64,000 nucleotides of DNA from Mucilaginibacter segetis (GTDB taxonomy: Bacteria; Bacteroidota; Bacteroidia; Sphingobacteriales; Sphingobacteriaceae): NCBI RefSeq assembly GCF_016522075.1, contig NZ_JAEHFW010000001.1, forward strand, positions 992,001 through 1,056,000. The letters run 5' to 3'. A model generated the notes under the pieces. It did no database searches. It was not told the origin of the DNA and worked only from the letters and a program-made list of their open reading frames with translations. Positions 1 to 9,215 of the stretch are shown here, piece by piece. Both the position numbers and the translations under genes were made by a program. Within the stretch, counting starts at the first letter, position 1. Every line of letters begins with the position of its first letter.

Positions 1-157
1 CTGCTAATACATCCGCCAAGGGCGAATCCATAAAGTTTTTTATGTTTTCGGTTATCACAACTCCCGCATGGACAGCTATTTTTAAATCCGCCGGGAAGCT
101 ATTGAAAAGTGAACGTATGGCCGACCATATTTTATTTAAGAATGATTTTAAGCTCAT
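1..157 (-). CDS. Small phage protein next to lysis cassette, N-terminal part only
   Basis: An open frame starts with ATG at 157 and runs off the left edge, giving 52 residues beginning MSLKSFLNKIWSAIRSLF. It begins 10 bases after the stop of the membrane coiled-coil gene, in the same direction, so it probably belongs to the same transcript. The visible part is amphipathic, with a basic, aromatic-rich start and no clear membrane span. I do not recognise the family. Its position at the end of the lysis cassette suggests a small phage accessory protein. Confidence 0.5.
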   Translation of the reverse strand, partial: MSLKSFLNKIWSAIRSLFNSFPADLKIAVHAGVVITENIKNFMDSPLADVLA

Positions 158-166
158 GGCTGTTTT

Positions 167-415
167 TTAATTTTTAGTTGTTTTGATTTCATCTATTTCG
201 TTTTGTAAAAGCGCTACCTGGCTTTCCAGTACTTTAAGCCGGATCTCGTTAACGCGTGTTTGGGCGTCCTGCTGCATTTTTACATCACGGATATCGTTTT
301 TCAATTCGAAGTAGGTGGTCATTACTGATACTACTATACTGGCCGTGCTGATTATAGTAACTACTATATTTTTTATGGTGATGCCTTTTAGCTCACGGTG
401 TTCAAAGGTGGTCAT
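167..415 (-). CDS. Membrane-anchored coiled-coil phage protein (spanin-like layout)
   Basis: An 82-residue protein with one hydrophobic span at about residues 14-34, followed by a charged heptad-like region (about 38-80) ending EIDEIKTTKN. One N-terminal membrane helix followed by a coiled coil is the layout of inner-membrane spanins (Rz type), which help disrupt the outer membrane in Gram-negative lysis. No partner lipoprotein spanin is recognisable, so the role is inferred from shape and place only. Its ATG overlaps the lysozyme stop by 4 bases, so translation is probably coupled. Confidence 0.6.
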   Translation of the reverse strand: MTTFEHRELKGITIKNIVVTIISTASIVVSVMTTYFELKNDIRDVKMQQDAQTRVNEIRLKVLESQVALLQNEIDEIKTTKN

Positions 416-888
416 GATGGTTGCTGTTTTAAAAAAAGTGTTCGTTCCTGTTTGCGGCGTTTAGTGAGCGTGTCGCAGATCACTTTTTTTCCTGTTTGCG
501 GATCGGTTATTTTGTTCCAAACTAAAAACTGATCGGCAGCACCTATGTAATCATGCGCATTGAGTTTGCGCATCAGGGTAGACTTTTGTAAGGCGCCGGT
601 ACCTTCGTTGTAAGCGAAGGATACCAGGGCGTCAAACTGATTCTGAGTCAACGGGACTTTAACTGAATTATTTACGGCAGTTACATACCAGCCCAGGGTA
701 TTTAACAGTAAAGCTTCGGCTTGATTCGGATGTGTTAACCGGTCGCCCGGCTTAACAGCTTTACCATCATGGTAGCGCGTAGATCCATAGCCGATGGTCC
801 AAATCCCGGCAACATCACGGTAAGCTGTTAGCATAAGACCCTCAAACTGCTTAATTATGGCCAGCCCGTGTTCACTTATCTTCATCAT
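412..888 (-). CDS. Phage lysozyme, GH24 endolysin
   Basis: A muramidase of the T4/P21 lysozyme type that cleaves the MurNAc-GlcNAc bond of peptidoglycan at the end of the lytic cycle. The family triad is present in the expected spacing (E-x8-D-x5-T): Glu16 in FEG, Asp25 and Thr31 in WTIGYGST. The region FDALVSFAYNEG matches the conserved helix of the larger lobe. Length (158 aa) is normal for the family. There is no signal peptide or SAR-like N-terminal helix, so export should depend on the holin. Two ATGs at the start (888 and 885) are both possible. The start lies inside the holin gene and the stop overlaps the next gene, which indicates a tightly packed lysis operon. Confidence 0.93.
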   Translation of the reverse strand: MMKISEHGLAIIKQFEGLMLTAYRDVAGIWTIGYGSTRYHDGKAVKPGDRLTHPNQAEALLLNTLGWYVTAVNNSVKVPLTQNQFDALVSFAYNEGTGALQKSTLMRKLNAHDYIGAADQFLVWNKITDPQTGKKVICDTLTKRRKQERTLFLKQQPS

Positions 889-1114
889 TATGCGGCGGAG
901 TTAATGGTTCATATTGTTTCACTGCAAACTGGGCAATTATGGCAATAGTGGTACCTGTTGCTATAAGTATAGTGCAAAGGTTTGCAGGTATAACCGCTAT
1001 CTGGGCGAGCGAAGTACCCATACCGGCTAAACCCACACCAAATATTTGCGCCCGTTTAAAAAAAGAAGGGGTATCGCTTAAGAAGCGTTGTATCAATGTG
1101 AATTTTTTTTCCAT
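872..1114 (-). CDS. Putative holin
   Basis: An 80-residue protein with two hydrophobic segments at about residues 24-44 and 46-66, a short basic N-terminus and a charged C-terminal tail (PPHNDEDK). Size, two-span layout and a 17-base overlap with the lysozyme gene are typical of phage holins, which open the cytoplasmic membrane to release the endolysin. There is no sequence motif that proves the role. The ATG at 1114 follows the stop of the preceding secreted-protein gene by only a few bases. Confidence 0.65.
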   Translation of the reverse strand: MEKKFTLIQRFLSDTPSFFKRAQIFGVGLAGMGTSLAQIAVIPANLCTILIATGTTIAIIAQFAVKQYEPLTPPHNDEDK

Positions 1115-1120
1115 TTTTTA

Positions 1121-1453
1121 TTAATGTGCTAATGGTTTTACAGCACTGAGGCTATCGGCTACGTATTGTTTACGAAACTGTGTAGCAACAGCAGTTTGAA
1201 TAGTCTGAAAATATACCTGGGCGTCGTCCAGCTTATCCATTGGGAGCTTGATTTTTTTTAGGTAAGGAATAACACCTTCTTGCGAGGTGCCCATTAAGGA
1301 ACTTAGTTGATCGCCGGTTAGCCCGATCTGATAAACCCTTTTAGGATCAGGTTGATATTTTGAAGTATCCGGTTTTGCTTTTTCTTTTGTGGTTTGACCA
1401 AAAGTTACCGCTGCGCACGCCAATAAGGCGATCGTTAAAATTGCTTTTTTCAT
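1121..1453 (-). CDS. Small secreted protein in prophage lysis region
   Basis: A 110-residue protein with a clean Sec signal peptide (MKKAILTIALLACAAVTFG, likely cut before QTTKEK), then a charged, Pro/Lys-rich linker and a helical domain (about 45-105). No cysteine follows the signal, so it is not a lipoprotein. I do not recognise a family. It lies between the giant fibre gene and the holin, all on the minus strand with short gaps, so it is probably co-transcribed with the lysis genes. A periplasmic role in lysis or in fibre export is possible but unproven. Confidence 0.6.
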   Translation of the reverse strand: MKKAILTIALLACAAVTFGQTTKEKAKPDTSKYQPDPKRVYQIGLTGDQLSSLMGTSQEGVIPYLKKIKLPMDKLDDAQVYFQTIQTAVATQFRKQYVADSLSAVKPLAH

Positions 1454-1479
1454 GATTGTTTTATTTGTGTGATTAGTGA

Positions 1480-4400
1480 TTAATATCCCTCGAGGATAAT
1501 ATTACCGGTAGTTGATGCACCGGTTATAGTTATTGAAGTGTTAGAAAGAGAGGTTACTACTGTTGACGCCGGGCCATTACTGTTCATAATAGCAGGTATG
1601 TTAACAAAAGCGGTAGGGAAAGTGTAAGTTGCTGTACCGTTTAAACCTGAGCAATAAATAATTATTTTTTTATAACTGCTTCCCTGGAAAGGCTGACTAA
1701 ATACAGCTGTACCGCTGCTTGAGCCACTCACCGTAGTTTGGGCTGCGCTGGATTTTATATTAGTGGCTGTAATACTACCAGACTGAACTGTATTACCTGT
1801 ATTATCTATTGTGAACTTATCTGTAATAGTTCCACCTGCACTTGCAGCTGAAGATAAACCTGCTTTAAATAATATTTTAGAACCACTACCTGTAGCCTGC
1901 TCATAAGCAATAACTTGAGAAGCAATGTAACTGGAGCTTCCGCTTTGGTTAATAGTGGGCTGTATAGAGTAAGCAGATTGTGTATTATTGCTTCCGGATA
2001 AACCCGCATTAAAAGTTGCTAAATTTCCAGATAATCCAGTGCCATAGTTCCAGGTCATTAACCCATCAGTAGAGGTCGGTGATGCGTTAATGCCAAATAC
2101 CCTTGACCCCCCCGTTAAGAAGCCTGCAGAGGTATTAACCCCCATTAGTATTGACCTAAAATTTCCAGTTCCCCCGCCTTCGGTGCCGATTTTTAAGATA
2201 TTGCTTTCATACCTGATTGCAAAATTCTCATAGTTTGTAGTTTGGTCGGTTGTATTGTAAAGTTTGTAACCCCCTGTTGCCGTTGATGCTTGCACTAAAC
2301 TACCATTTGCTGATACAGAAGCTACAACCGCACTGCTTGAATTTAAAAAGTTGAGAATATTACCAGTACTACTAGCATTTGTATTTTTTAATGTGAAAAC
2401 AGGACTAGAGTCAGCAACATCTCTGTATAATACAGCTCCTGAATTGTTGAATGTTAAAAGACCATTTGCTGATGCTGTATAATTTCCTATTCCCGCACCC
2501 CTGAAAAAACCACCTGTCGTAACATATGCAACACGTGCACTATTACTATAAAACCCAACTATTTGCCCCGATGAAAGTATGCCCTGATTGATAGTTAACG
2601 CTTCAAGTCCATCAGCTACATTACGAGAAACAGATAATTGACTTGATACTGAAGTCGTTCCATCCGCAGCAATATTTATTCTTGATTGACCATTAGTACC
2701 TAATACTAAAGATTTAGCAGACAATGTACCTATAGCTAAGTCCCTACCTGAACCACCTGTATTAAATATATATGATGAAGTAGCTCTTGCCAATCCAAAT
2801 AATGTTGAACCTGTATTTCCAGTTCCTGGCATTGAAAATGCTGTGTAATTACCAGATATGTCAGATACCATAAACCTAAAATCTGCAGAAACTCCGGCAT
2901 TTACATTTCTCATTTCAAGCCCTGAAACACCATTAAAATCATCACTAATATTAGCTACTGGCGTTCCAATCGCTGGTGTTAATATTTTTCCACCAATGTC
3001 TAATTTAGCATAAGCAGTTGAAGTACCTATACCTATTTTACCATTAGTAGAAATATTGCTTGTAAAATAAGCAGAGCCAGTTACTTGTAATTTGTCAGTT
3101 CCATTATCTACAGTACTACCTAAAGATAAATTACCTGTTGTGTGGTCAAATTTAGCCCAAGGTGTATTTAAATTGCTTTGAAACTGAATTCCAACACCGT
3201 TATCAGCGTAAGTATTAGAGTTAATAATTGAAGAAATTGTAAGTCCATATGTATAGATATTCCTCCAACTGTTACTTGAATTTCCAAGATCAATTGTATT
3301 ATTATTATTGGGTATTATATTATTTGATATGGTGCCTCCTGTTAGTTTTAGATATCTAGTGTCTGCCTTTGGGAAAAAATTAGCGACTGTTTGATAAAAT
3401 GTCGTATCAGATAGTGTCGCCAAAGTAAATGTTCCTGATTTATCTGGTAAGGTAAAAATGCCATTTCCTGTAGTTGGCGAAATAGATTGTATAATTTGGC
3501 TATAAGGTCCAGCACTTAAATGGCCAAATAGTATACTTGAACGTCCATATGATGTGTAATCAGTGTTATTGTCTGCTACTACAAACCTTATGTTATTCCG
3601 CTCTGTTCTTGCTGTACCTGTTGGTCCGTAAACGTACCAATTACCACCAGATAAGGAGCTATGCCCTAAAGCATCGGTAAGTGAAATACCTGTATAATCA
3701 ATTCCAGTAGTATAAGTTCCGTTAGTGTTACTAAAACCTAAAGAATTAAGTGTAGTTGTTTTACCTGATGCCGTGTAAATGCCATTGCCGTTTATTTTAA
3801 AATTAGCGGCTTGTGTAGTTGAATTTTGATTTTGAATTACGTCTCCCGCTATTTGTAGCTTATTACCGCCAATATATAATCCATCTGATTTAAAACTATA
3901 AACAGCATCATCCTCGTATGTACCACTTAACTGAACAAAACCCTGTTTATAAAAAACTAAGTCTCCATTAACCAAATTGGTATGAAAGACACCTTGAATA
4001 TAACCATTTCCATAACGATAATCAAGTTTAGTATTGCCAGTTATATTTAATAAATTGCTAGAATTTAATGGTCCGCTAGCTAATAAATTACCATTTACTG
4101 TAAAATTACCTGATGTTGTTTTGTCACCTGAAAAACTTTCTGTTCCTGTTTTATGTAAAACATTTGCGTCATTAGCAGCCGTATATCCTAATGCTGTATT
4201 TACATCAGTACCTGTTAATGTAACAGCGCCCACACGAGTATTAAAAGAAGAAACACCCGCTCCGGAAGCTGCTATTGATGCATTTACATAATCTCTTGAT
4301 GCTATTAGAGAAGTTGTATCAGTTAAACGTAATACATCAAAAGCATCAACAGGTGTTTCAGTTACCCTTAATTTTGTTTCAACATTAAATGCATCAAATC

Positions 4401-5295
4401 CATTACTTAATACCAAGTTAAAATCTCCATAACTTCCAGAACCTACTAAATACCCTGATGCTGAACTGTCGAAATTATAAAAATATAAAGGACCAACTCT
4501 CATATTAACCGGTGCATAATGGTCAACAGGACCATAAAAAGTAGAATAATTACTTGCGGTAATTCCTCCCTCTATATTAGCTGTTCCACTTATCTTAAAA
4601 CTTGCATTTTGTACAGTATCAATTTGATTAGCTATTGTATTATTACTTACAATTCCACTTATTCCATTAATAGCCCTTGCTACAAATTCTGTGTTAGCAC
4701 CGCTTTTTGTACTATCTCCAAGAGTTGCTGTCGGAAAAGTCGGCTTATATAAAAAATTAGCTACTCCTGTAGATTTGTTTATTGAAAACACTGTATCTTG
4801 TATAATACCTGCCCCAGTGTACCGCACAAGTTTCATATTTTTGCCTGCGCCCTCTCCCCAAGTCCAATCAGTAATATTATATGTATTATACACAATACTT
4901 CTTTCTCTGTCAGATAATAAAGACGCTATATAAACTCTTGCTGAACTTAAATAACCTTGGTCTAAAGTTCCACCAACATCAGACATCTGTAATGCTCTTG
5001 CTGATAGATTATAGGAGAATGTTTTAAACCCATCTACTGTTTGGCTAATAGCACCTTTTGTGTACAATATGCTATCACGTAGTCCGTTTATATTTTTCTG
5101 CACCCAATATCGTCTCGCGAAATTTGTCCAGTTACCGTTGCTATAGCTGTAATAGGAGGTGTCGCCGGCTGTTATCTTTTTGTACCAGGTGAAATTCGGA
5201 CTTATTGCTGTCGGACTTACCGGTGGGATGTCCTGGCTGTGTGCTGCGGTAAAAATTGCCGAACACATCAATAAGACTAGTATTAATCTTTTCAT
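1480..5295 (-). CDS. Giant tail-fibre-like protein with signal peptide
   Basis: A 1271-residue protein: a signal peptide (about 1-20, ending AAHS), then long stretches of short beta-strand repeats rich in Gly, Asn, Ser and Thr with recurring motifs such as TLGDS, GGNKLQIAGD and GKIGIGTSTAYAKLDIGG, and a small beta-rich C-terminal domain ending IILEGY. This resembles receptor-binding fibres of Bacteroidota prophages. The signal peptide is unusual for a virion protein. Codons in the middle (about 2.4-5.0 kb) are much more AT-rich than the neighbours, suggesting a separately acquired receptor-binding segment. It overlaps the stop of the collagen-like gene by 4 bases. Role as fibre is inferred from repeats, size and place before the lysis genes. 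Confidence 0.7.
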   Translation of the reverse strand: MKRLILVLLMCSAIFTAAHSQDIPPVSPTAISPNFTWYKKITAGDTSYYSYSNGNWTNFARRYWVQKNINGLRDSILYTKGAISQTVDGFKTFSYNLSARALQMSDVGGTLDQGYLSSARVYIASLLSDRERSIVYNTYNITDWTWGEGAGKNMKLVRYTGAGIIQDTVFSINKSTGVANFLYKPTFPTATLGDSTKSGANTEFVARAINGISGIVSNNTIANQIDTVQNASFKISGTANIEGGITASNYSTFYGPVDHYAPVNMRVGPLYFYNFDSSASGYLVGSGSYGDFNLVLSNGFDAFNVETKLRVTETPVDAFDVLRLTDTTSLIASRDYVNASIAASGAGVSSFNTRVGAVTLTGTDVNTALGYTAANDANVLHKTGTESFSGDKTTSGNFTVNGNLLASGPLNSSNLLNITGNTKLDYRYGNGYIQGVFHTNLVNGDLVFYKQGFVQLSGTYEDDAVYSFKSDGLYIGGNKLQIAGDVIQNQNSTTQAANFKINGNGIYTASGKTTTLNSLGFSNTNGTYTTGIDYTGISLTDALGHSSLSGGNWYVYGPTGTARTERNNIRFVVADNNTDYTSYGRSSILFGHLSAGPYSQIIQSISPTTGNGIFTLPDKSGTFTLATLSDTTFYQTVANFFPKADTRYLKLTGGTISNNIIPNNNNTIDLGNSSNSWRNIYTYGLTISSIINSNTYADNGVGIQFQSNLNTPWAKFDHTTGNLSLGSTVDNGTDKLQVTGSAYFTSNISTNGKIGIGTSTAYAKLDIGGKILTPAIGTPVANISDDFNGVSGLEMRNVNAGVSADFRFMVSDISGNYTAFSMPGTGNTGSTLFGLARATSSYIFNTGGSGRDLAIGTLSAKSLVLGTNGQSRINIAADGTTSVSSQLSVSRNVADGLEALTINQGILSSGQIVGFYSNSARVAYVTTGGFFRGAGIGNYTASANGLLTFNNSGAVLYRDVADSSPVFTLKNTNASSTGNILNFLNSSSAVVASVSANGSLVQASTATGGYKLYNTTDQTTNYENFAIRYESNILKIGTEGGGTGNFRSILMGVNTSAGFLTGGSRVFGINASPTSTDGLMTWNYGTGLSGNLATFNAGLSGSNNTQSAYSIQPTINQSGSSSYIASQVIAYEQATGSGSKILFKAGLSSAASAGGTITDKFTIDNTGNTVQSGSITATNIKSSAAQTTVSGSSSGTAVFSQPFQGSSYKKIIIYCSGLNGTATYTFPTAFVNIPAIMNSNGPASTVVTSLSNTSITITGASTTGNIILEGY

Positions 5296-6200
5296 AATAA
5301 AGTTAGATTTGAGTATTTTACAATAATTCGTCCGGACGGATATTCGGGCAGATCAAGACTGATCCCTGTTTGCATCGGCAGATCTCCGGATCGATTTATA
5401 ATTCTTTTTATGCCAATATCCGGCCTGTCCTGTAAGTTGCCGTCTTCGTCCGTCAGTTGTACCAGGAACTCGCCGTTGCCATAATCTGTAAAGAAGTCAT
5501 CCTGCCAGTTTTCTATAGTTATAGGGTTGTTGCCTCCGGCTTCAAAGTTTATAACTGAGGTTTGTGTGTAATTTATCAGCGGAATACCAGCACCCCACGC
5601 GCCTGATGTTTTTGGCCCGAACAGACTGAATGTGTTAACGTTTATATAAAAATCACCATCATTGCCGGTGCTTTGGTTTGATGGGTTGGAGGTGCCGCTT
5701 AATATCGATTTGCCATCTTGCCCGGCTGCTCCGGTATCACCTTTGTCACCTTTTGCACCTTGCGGACCTGTTTGCATCGAGAATACCTGAGCCCATGTGC
5801 CGTTACCCTTTAAATAGAAGATGCCTGTAAGAGTATCCACATAACTGTCACTATTTTTGCCTGTCTGGCTCCCCGGCAGCCCTGCTCCAAAAAGTAAGGC
5901 GCCATCGGCGGCGTTGGCTTCAGGAAGGGTATAAACCACTGCCCACTCACCGGCTATTTTTTGAGCGAATTGCCCTGTACTGGTCTTTAAGAATACATCG
6001 CCATTTTTGCCGGTATTATTTTGCGGTAACACCGAACCAAAAGCGATTGAAGCCCCTGAACTTAAATTAGTGCTAAGATATTGCAGTAACAGGCTGATGG
6101 TGAATTGGTAGTCAACCCCGTTATTAACCAAAACCGATATGTCATTAGCGCTGATGCCGGATAGTACCGGTAGTTCGTTTATCTTTTTATCTGTCGCCAT
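5292..6200 (-). CDS. Collagen-like phage fibre/structural protein
   Basis: A 302-residue protein. The N-terminus (ATDKKINELPVLSGISAND) resembles attachment domains of Bacteroidota prophage fibre proteins. Two imperfect repeats of a GSVLPQNNTGKNGDVFLK-like unit (about 55-145) are followed by a collagen-like Gly-X-Y run of five to six triplets (about 147-166, GPQGAKGDKGDTGAAG), a third copy of the unit, and a globular C-terminal domain. Short collagen-like stalks are common in phage fibres, where they trimerise. The gene abuts the connector gene (shared base at 6200) and overlaps the giant fibre gene, so all three are translated from one message. Confidence 0.75.
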   Translation of the reverse strand: MATDKKINELPVLSGISANDISVLVNNGVDYQFTISLLLQYLSTNLSSGASIAFGSVLPQNNTGKNGDVFLKTSTGQFAQKIAGEWAVVYTLPEANAADGALLFGAGLPGSQTGKNSDSYVDTLTGIFYLKGNGTWAQVFSMQTGPQGAKGDKGDTGAAGQDGKSILSGTSNPSNQSTGNDGDFYINVNTFSLFGPKTSGAWGAGIPLINYTQTSVINFEAGGNNPITIENWQDDFFTDYGNGEFLVQLTDEDGNLQDRPDIGIKRIINRSGDLPMQTGISLDLPEYPSGRIIVKYSNLTLL

Positions 6201-6814
6201 TAGTTTAAAAATTCAGTGATTAATTGTGGGGTGTAATAATTATCGGCGGGGTAGTTGAAATCAGTTTTATCAATACCCCTTATACGTGGGCCAGATTGCC
6301 TGCTGCTTTTGTTTTTGCGGTTATAATGCCATGCCGGGAAATCCTCGTGATGATCTGCCAGAAATTTTTCAGTTTCGTTTGCGTAGGCATTGGCTGCACT
6401 ACGATGTTGTTGTACCAACTTTACCACATCTTTTGACGATAAGGCATCTGCATTTTCGTAACGTTTTATAACAGGGCCGGTAGCGGTGTAGTGTACGGCA
6501 TCCGCCTCAATAAAACGTGCAAAAGTGAAGTAAGCAAGTACCGGCTGCAGCCCTTCATATAATACCATATTGCCGTGTTCGTCCAGGTATTCACATCCGT
6601 TCAGCAGATCTTTAAAGGATTGCGGAGTTTCATCTTTTAGTGTACCGTCAGTTTCCAGATATTTTACCAGTTCGTAATAAAGTGCGTAACCTAAAAAAGG
6701 TTTAATATCCAGTTGCTGAGCTTTTTGTATAAATATGCTTATACGCTCCGGCTTTACGTTTGCTGCAATATCTTCGTATTGCTGTAATATTGCGGGTATA
6801 ATTAAATTTAGCAT
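6200..6814 (-). CDS. Phage head-tail connector-like protein (DUF6712-like)
   Basis: A 204-residue helical protein beginning MLNLIIPAIL. I chose ATG 6814 over the upstream TTG at 6829 because a GGAGGA ribosome-binding site lies just before 6814. The pattern (helical N-half with IFIQKAQQLDIKPFLGYALYYEL, then a region with FTFARFIEADAVHYTATGPV) resembles Bacteroidota phage proteins annotated as DUF6712, placed between portal/capsid and tail genes and thought to be connector or completion proteins. The C-terminal 40 residues are polar and Lys/Arg-rich. Family assignment is from memory of the pattern. Confidence 0.6.
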   Translation of the reverse strand: MLNLIIPAILQQYEDIAANVKPERISIFIQKAQQLDIKPFLGYALYYELVKYLETDGTLKDETPQSFKDLLNGCEYLDEHGNMVLYEGLQPVLAYFTFARFIEADAVHYTATGPVIKRYENADALSSKDVVKLVQQHRSAANAYANETEKFLADHHEDFPAWHYNRKNKSSRQSGPRIRGIDKTDFNYPADNYYTPQLITEFLN

Positions 6815-6904
6815 GACGTGTCCTCCCAATCCCTTAAAGGGGAAGTTTTGTTAATATTTATTATTGTTGTTAAGTATTAGTTTGATTATCCCCTTCAGAG
6901 GCGA

Positions 6905-8182
6905 TCAGGGGGTACACATGGCTTCGGCCTCGGCCTGTTTAAAGCCGTATGCATACATAAGCGTGGCTATTTTACTTTCGGTAGGTACGGATGATTGCAA
7001 TAACTGATTGATAGCCGCTCCGGCTTTAACGCCTATTACATCGTCTGCTACATTTGCAGGTACCGGTATTATCTTCCAGTTATTTGTTGGGTTGATGTTG
7101 CTACAGTAATGGCTAAACAATTCTTCCAGCACTTCAGCAAGCTCCATCCTGTCTGGCGAGGTGTTGTCATTAAACTCCCTTATAGCTTCCTTTTTTTCGC
7201 TGCCGTTACTTAAACCTGATGCTTTTTCAGCATTGATCAGTTCTTTCGGTACCGAGAAACCTTTGATAATGCGGGCTTCAACAGATCTTTCCGTACTCTC
7301 AAAAAGTTTATCGTTGTTTTGAATGGCATAAGGCTGAAACTCCGGTTTGGCGCTCTCGTCCTCATATTCAATAACGATGATCTTTTGCGCGCTTTTTGCT
7401 CCCTGGAAAGTGCCCAGGTCTTTCTCCAGTTGCGATGGCGTGTTAATACCACTACCGATATCGGTGCTGTTGTCGGCTTCCTCGCGGCGAGATTGCATAA
7501 ATAACATGGTTGATGGCAAAAAGCCTGTGGTAACCTCGCGGTTGTTAAATATTTTGATACCGGCTTCAGTCTCAAAATCCTCCCATACCGAATCTGCCTC
7601 TATCAACGGATAATCATCCACCTCCGGGTTAAAATAATACAACTGACCTTTATAGTTTTTCCAGCCTCCGGCCGTTATAACCTGTTCTTTTATGATTTGC
7701 TCATCGGGGTTATAGCTATCCAGAAAAGTGATCTTGTTGCGCATGATGTTTTTCCAGGTCTTACGACCCCAATCGCTGTATAAGGCAAACTTACCGGCTG
7801 TTTCAGGACTGTCTGTATCACCCATGCGTATATCCTCAAACTTAACGTAGTTTACCGATGATATTTTAAAGTTAGCGTTGTAGTTTACGTGTATCCCGAA
7901 ACCACTGAAGAGGGCTTTATCGGTAGCTATGGCTTTTAACAATTTAGCCATGGTTAACCCCTTGCTGTTTATTACCTGTTTGCCTAAGGTTTGCTCCTCG
8001 AAACCGTTGCCGGCAATAAATTTGGCCCGCTTGTTCCAGCAATCTTTAGCGGTTGGCGATTGCGCTACCAGCTCCAGCATACGCTGCGGATAAGCGTTAT
8101 CCATATCGTAATTTAATATGCCGAAGGTTTGGTTGGGCCTTACCAGTATGCGCCTTTCAATTTGCGGTAAGTAGGTTTTCAT
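6905..8182 (-). CDS. Phage portal-like protein
   Basis: A 425-residue protein with features of Bacteroidota phage portals: an N-terminal region (PNQTFGILNYDMDNAYPQRM), a central alpha/beta domain, and a C-terminal helical part with ERSVEARIIKGFSVPKELI and a following GLSNGSEKKEAIREF stretch, which matches the portal stem/clip pattern where a packaged-genome channel is formed by 12 subunits. The gene lies downstream of the capsid-like gene, not upstream as in most tailed phages. It appears full-length. It follows directly on the frameshifted small gene (8191-8444). Confidence 0.7.
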   Translation of the reverse strand: MKTYLPQIERRILVRPNQTFGILNYDMDNAYPQRMLELVAQSPTAKDCWNKRAKFIAGNGFEEQTLGKQVINSKGLTMAKLLKAIATDKALFSGFGIHVNYNANFKISSVNYVKFEDIRMGDTDSPETAGKFALYSDWGRKTWKNIMRNKITFLDSYNPDEQIIKEQVITAGGWKNYKGQLYYFNPEVDDYPLIEADSVWEDFETEAGIKIFNNREVTTGFLPSTMLFMQSRREEADNSTDIGSGINTPSQLEKDLGTFQGAKSAQKIIVIEYEDESAKPEFQPYAIQNNDKLFESTERSVEARIIKGFSVPKELINAEKASGLSNGSEKKEAIREFNDNTSPDRMELAEVLEELFSHYCSNINPTNNWKIIPVPANVADDVIGVKAGAAINQLLQSSVPTESKIATLMYAYGFKQAEAEAMCTP

Positions 8183-8190
8183 ATTATTGT

Positions 8191-8444
8191 TTAGCTCTGG
8201 TTTTTAGATGCGATGAGGCCTGTTTGCTCATCTTTGTTGATTAGTTGCGTACCACTTATCCGTTTACGTTTGTGTTTAGGCTTTACGTCCGGCCCGTTTA
8301 CGGTAGTTTCAAAAAGGGCAGCTATGTGGGGGTATTTTGCAGATACCATTCGGCTTCTTTATCAGTAACATTACCGTTGTTGTGCACTGCTGCCGAACCG
8401 GGCGCAAACTGATGATTGCCCGGCTTTAGTTTGTATTTTTTCAT
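8191..8444 (-). pseudogene. Frameshifted small phage gene upstream of portal
   Basis: ATG at 8444 opens a 40-residue frame (MKKYKLKPGNHQFAPGSAAV then HNNGNVTDKEAEWYLQ) that stops at 8322. One base earlier the reading shifts to a frame coding YPHIAALFE and about 30 more residues, ending at 8191. The two parts join naturally as EWYLQK-YPHIAALFE if one base is restored near 8336, so the gene has a single-base deletion next to a CCCCC run. The joined product would be about 84 aa, with a basic C-terminal half. Programmed frameshifting at the C-run is a less likely alternative. Family unknown. Confidence 0.6.
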
Positions 8445-8528
8445 GTGGTGTTATTTAAGTGATGTATTTTTGAGGAGGGTAATGAATGTTATCACTCATC
8501 ACTCACTACCCATCACTCAAATAAATGC

Positions 8529-9113
8529 TTATGCTACCAGCGCTTCAATAGCGGTAATGGTACTGGCATAAGTGGCTGTACCGCTTTCGGGTGCTATGGA
8601 TACTGCACGCGGCGGATACGGTTCCTTTAGCTTATCGGGGTTGGTCAATTTTATTTTGTAACCACCATCAAGTGTTTCATCTGCGGCGTTGCGTTCCGCT
8701 TCGGTTACTATAAGTCCGTTTACCGCGCCGAATAATTCAATGGCCGAGTCGCTGTCTTTGTAGTTGTTTACCGCTATTGCGCATACTCTGCCATAGCCCA
8801 TGGCCATCAGTTGTGTTTTAATATCAACAGAAAGTCCGGCTACATTAAAGTCTATTTCTTCGGTATACCGCGGGCCAACCTGTGTTTTGGCCAGCTTGCT
8901 CATACTGTTAAAGCTGTTGTTTGTTCCCTCAAATTTGTAAACCTTAGCACTGGCTACTGCGGTTAAACCGGTGATGATAAGCGGGTTTTCGGTGTCGTAA
9001 GTAAGGGTTACGTCATCCTGGTTAAAGATGTAAAGCACATCCTCAATTCCTGAAGTTACAGGTGAGCCCGTACTAAGGCTGAAACCTGCATTAATTTTGT
9101 TATAAATCGACAT
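8529..9113 (-). CDS. Phage structural protein, function unknown
   Basis: A 194-residue protein starting MSIYNKINAGFSLSTGSPV, rich in beta strands, without signal peptide or membrane span. It contains a well-packed core (YIFNQDDVTLTYDTENPLII, then VYKFEGTNNSFNS) and a C-terminal part with many small residues. It lies directly downstream of the capsid-like gene and upstream of the portal-like gene on the same strand. The fold could be a tail-tube, head decoration or Hcp-like tube protein. No motif decides between them. The gene looks intact. Confidence 0.6.
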   Translation of the reverse strand: MSIYNKINAGFSLSTGSPVTSGIEDVLYIFNQDDVTLTYDTENPLIITGLTAVASAKVYKFEGTNNSFNSMSKLAKTQVGPRYTEEIDFNVAGLSVDIKTQLMAMGYGRVCAIAVNNYKDSDSAIELFGAVNGLIVTEAERNAADETLDGGYKIKLTNPDKLKEPYPPRAVSIAPESGTATYASTITAIEALVA

Positions 9114-9215
9114 AAAAATTGGTTGATTAAGTTATTAATTGATTGGAAGAGCAGTTAACCGCCGATTAAGCAAGGAGCAATAACCACTCACTTAATCAGC
9201 ACAATTAACCATTCG

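Noticed and set aside
4034..4291. Plus-strand frames inside the giant fibre gene
   Set aside because: Shadow frames of a long minus-strand gene without start context.
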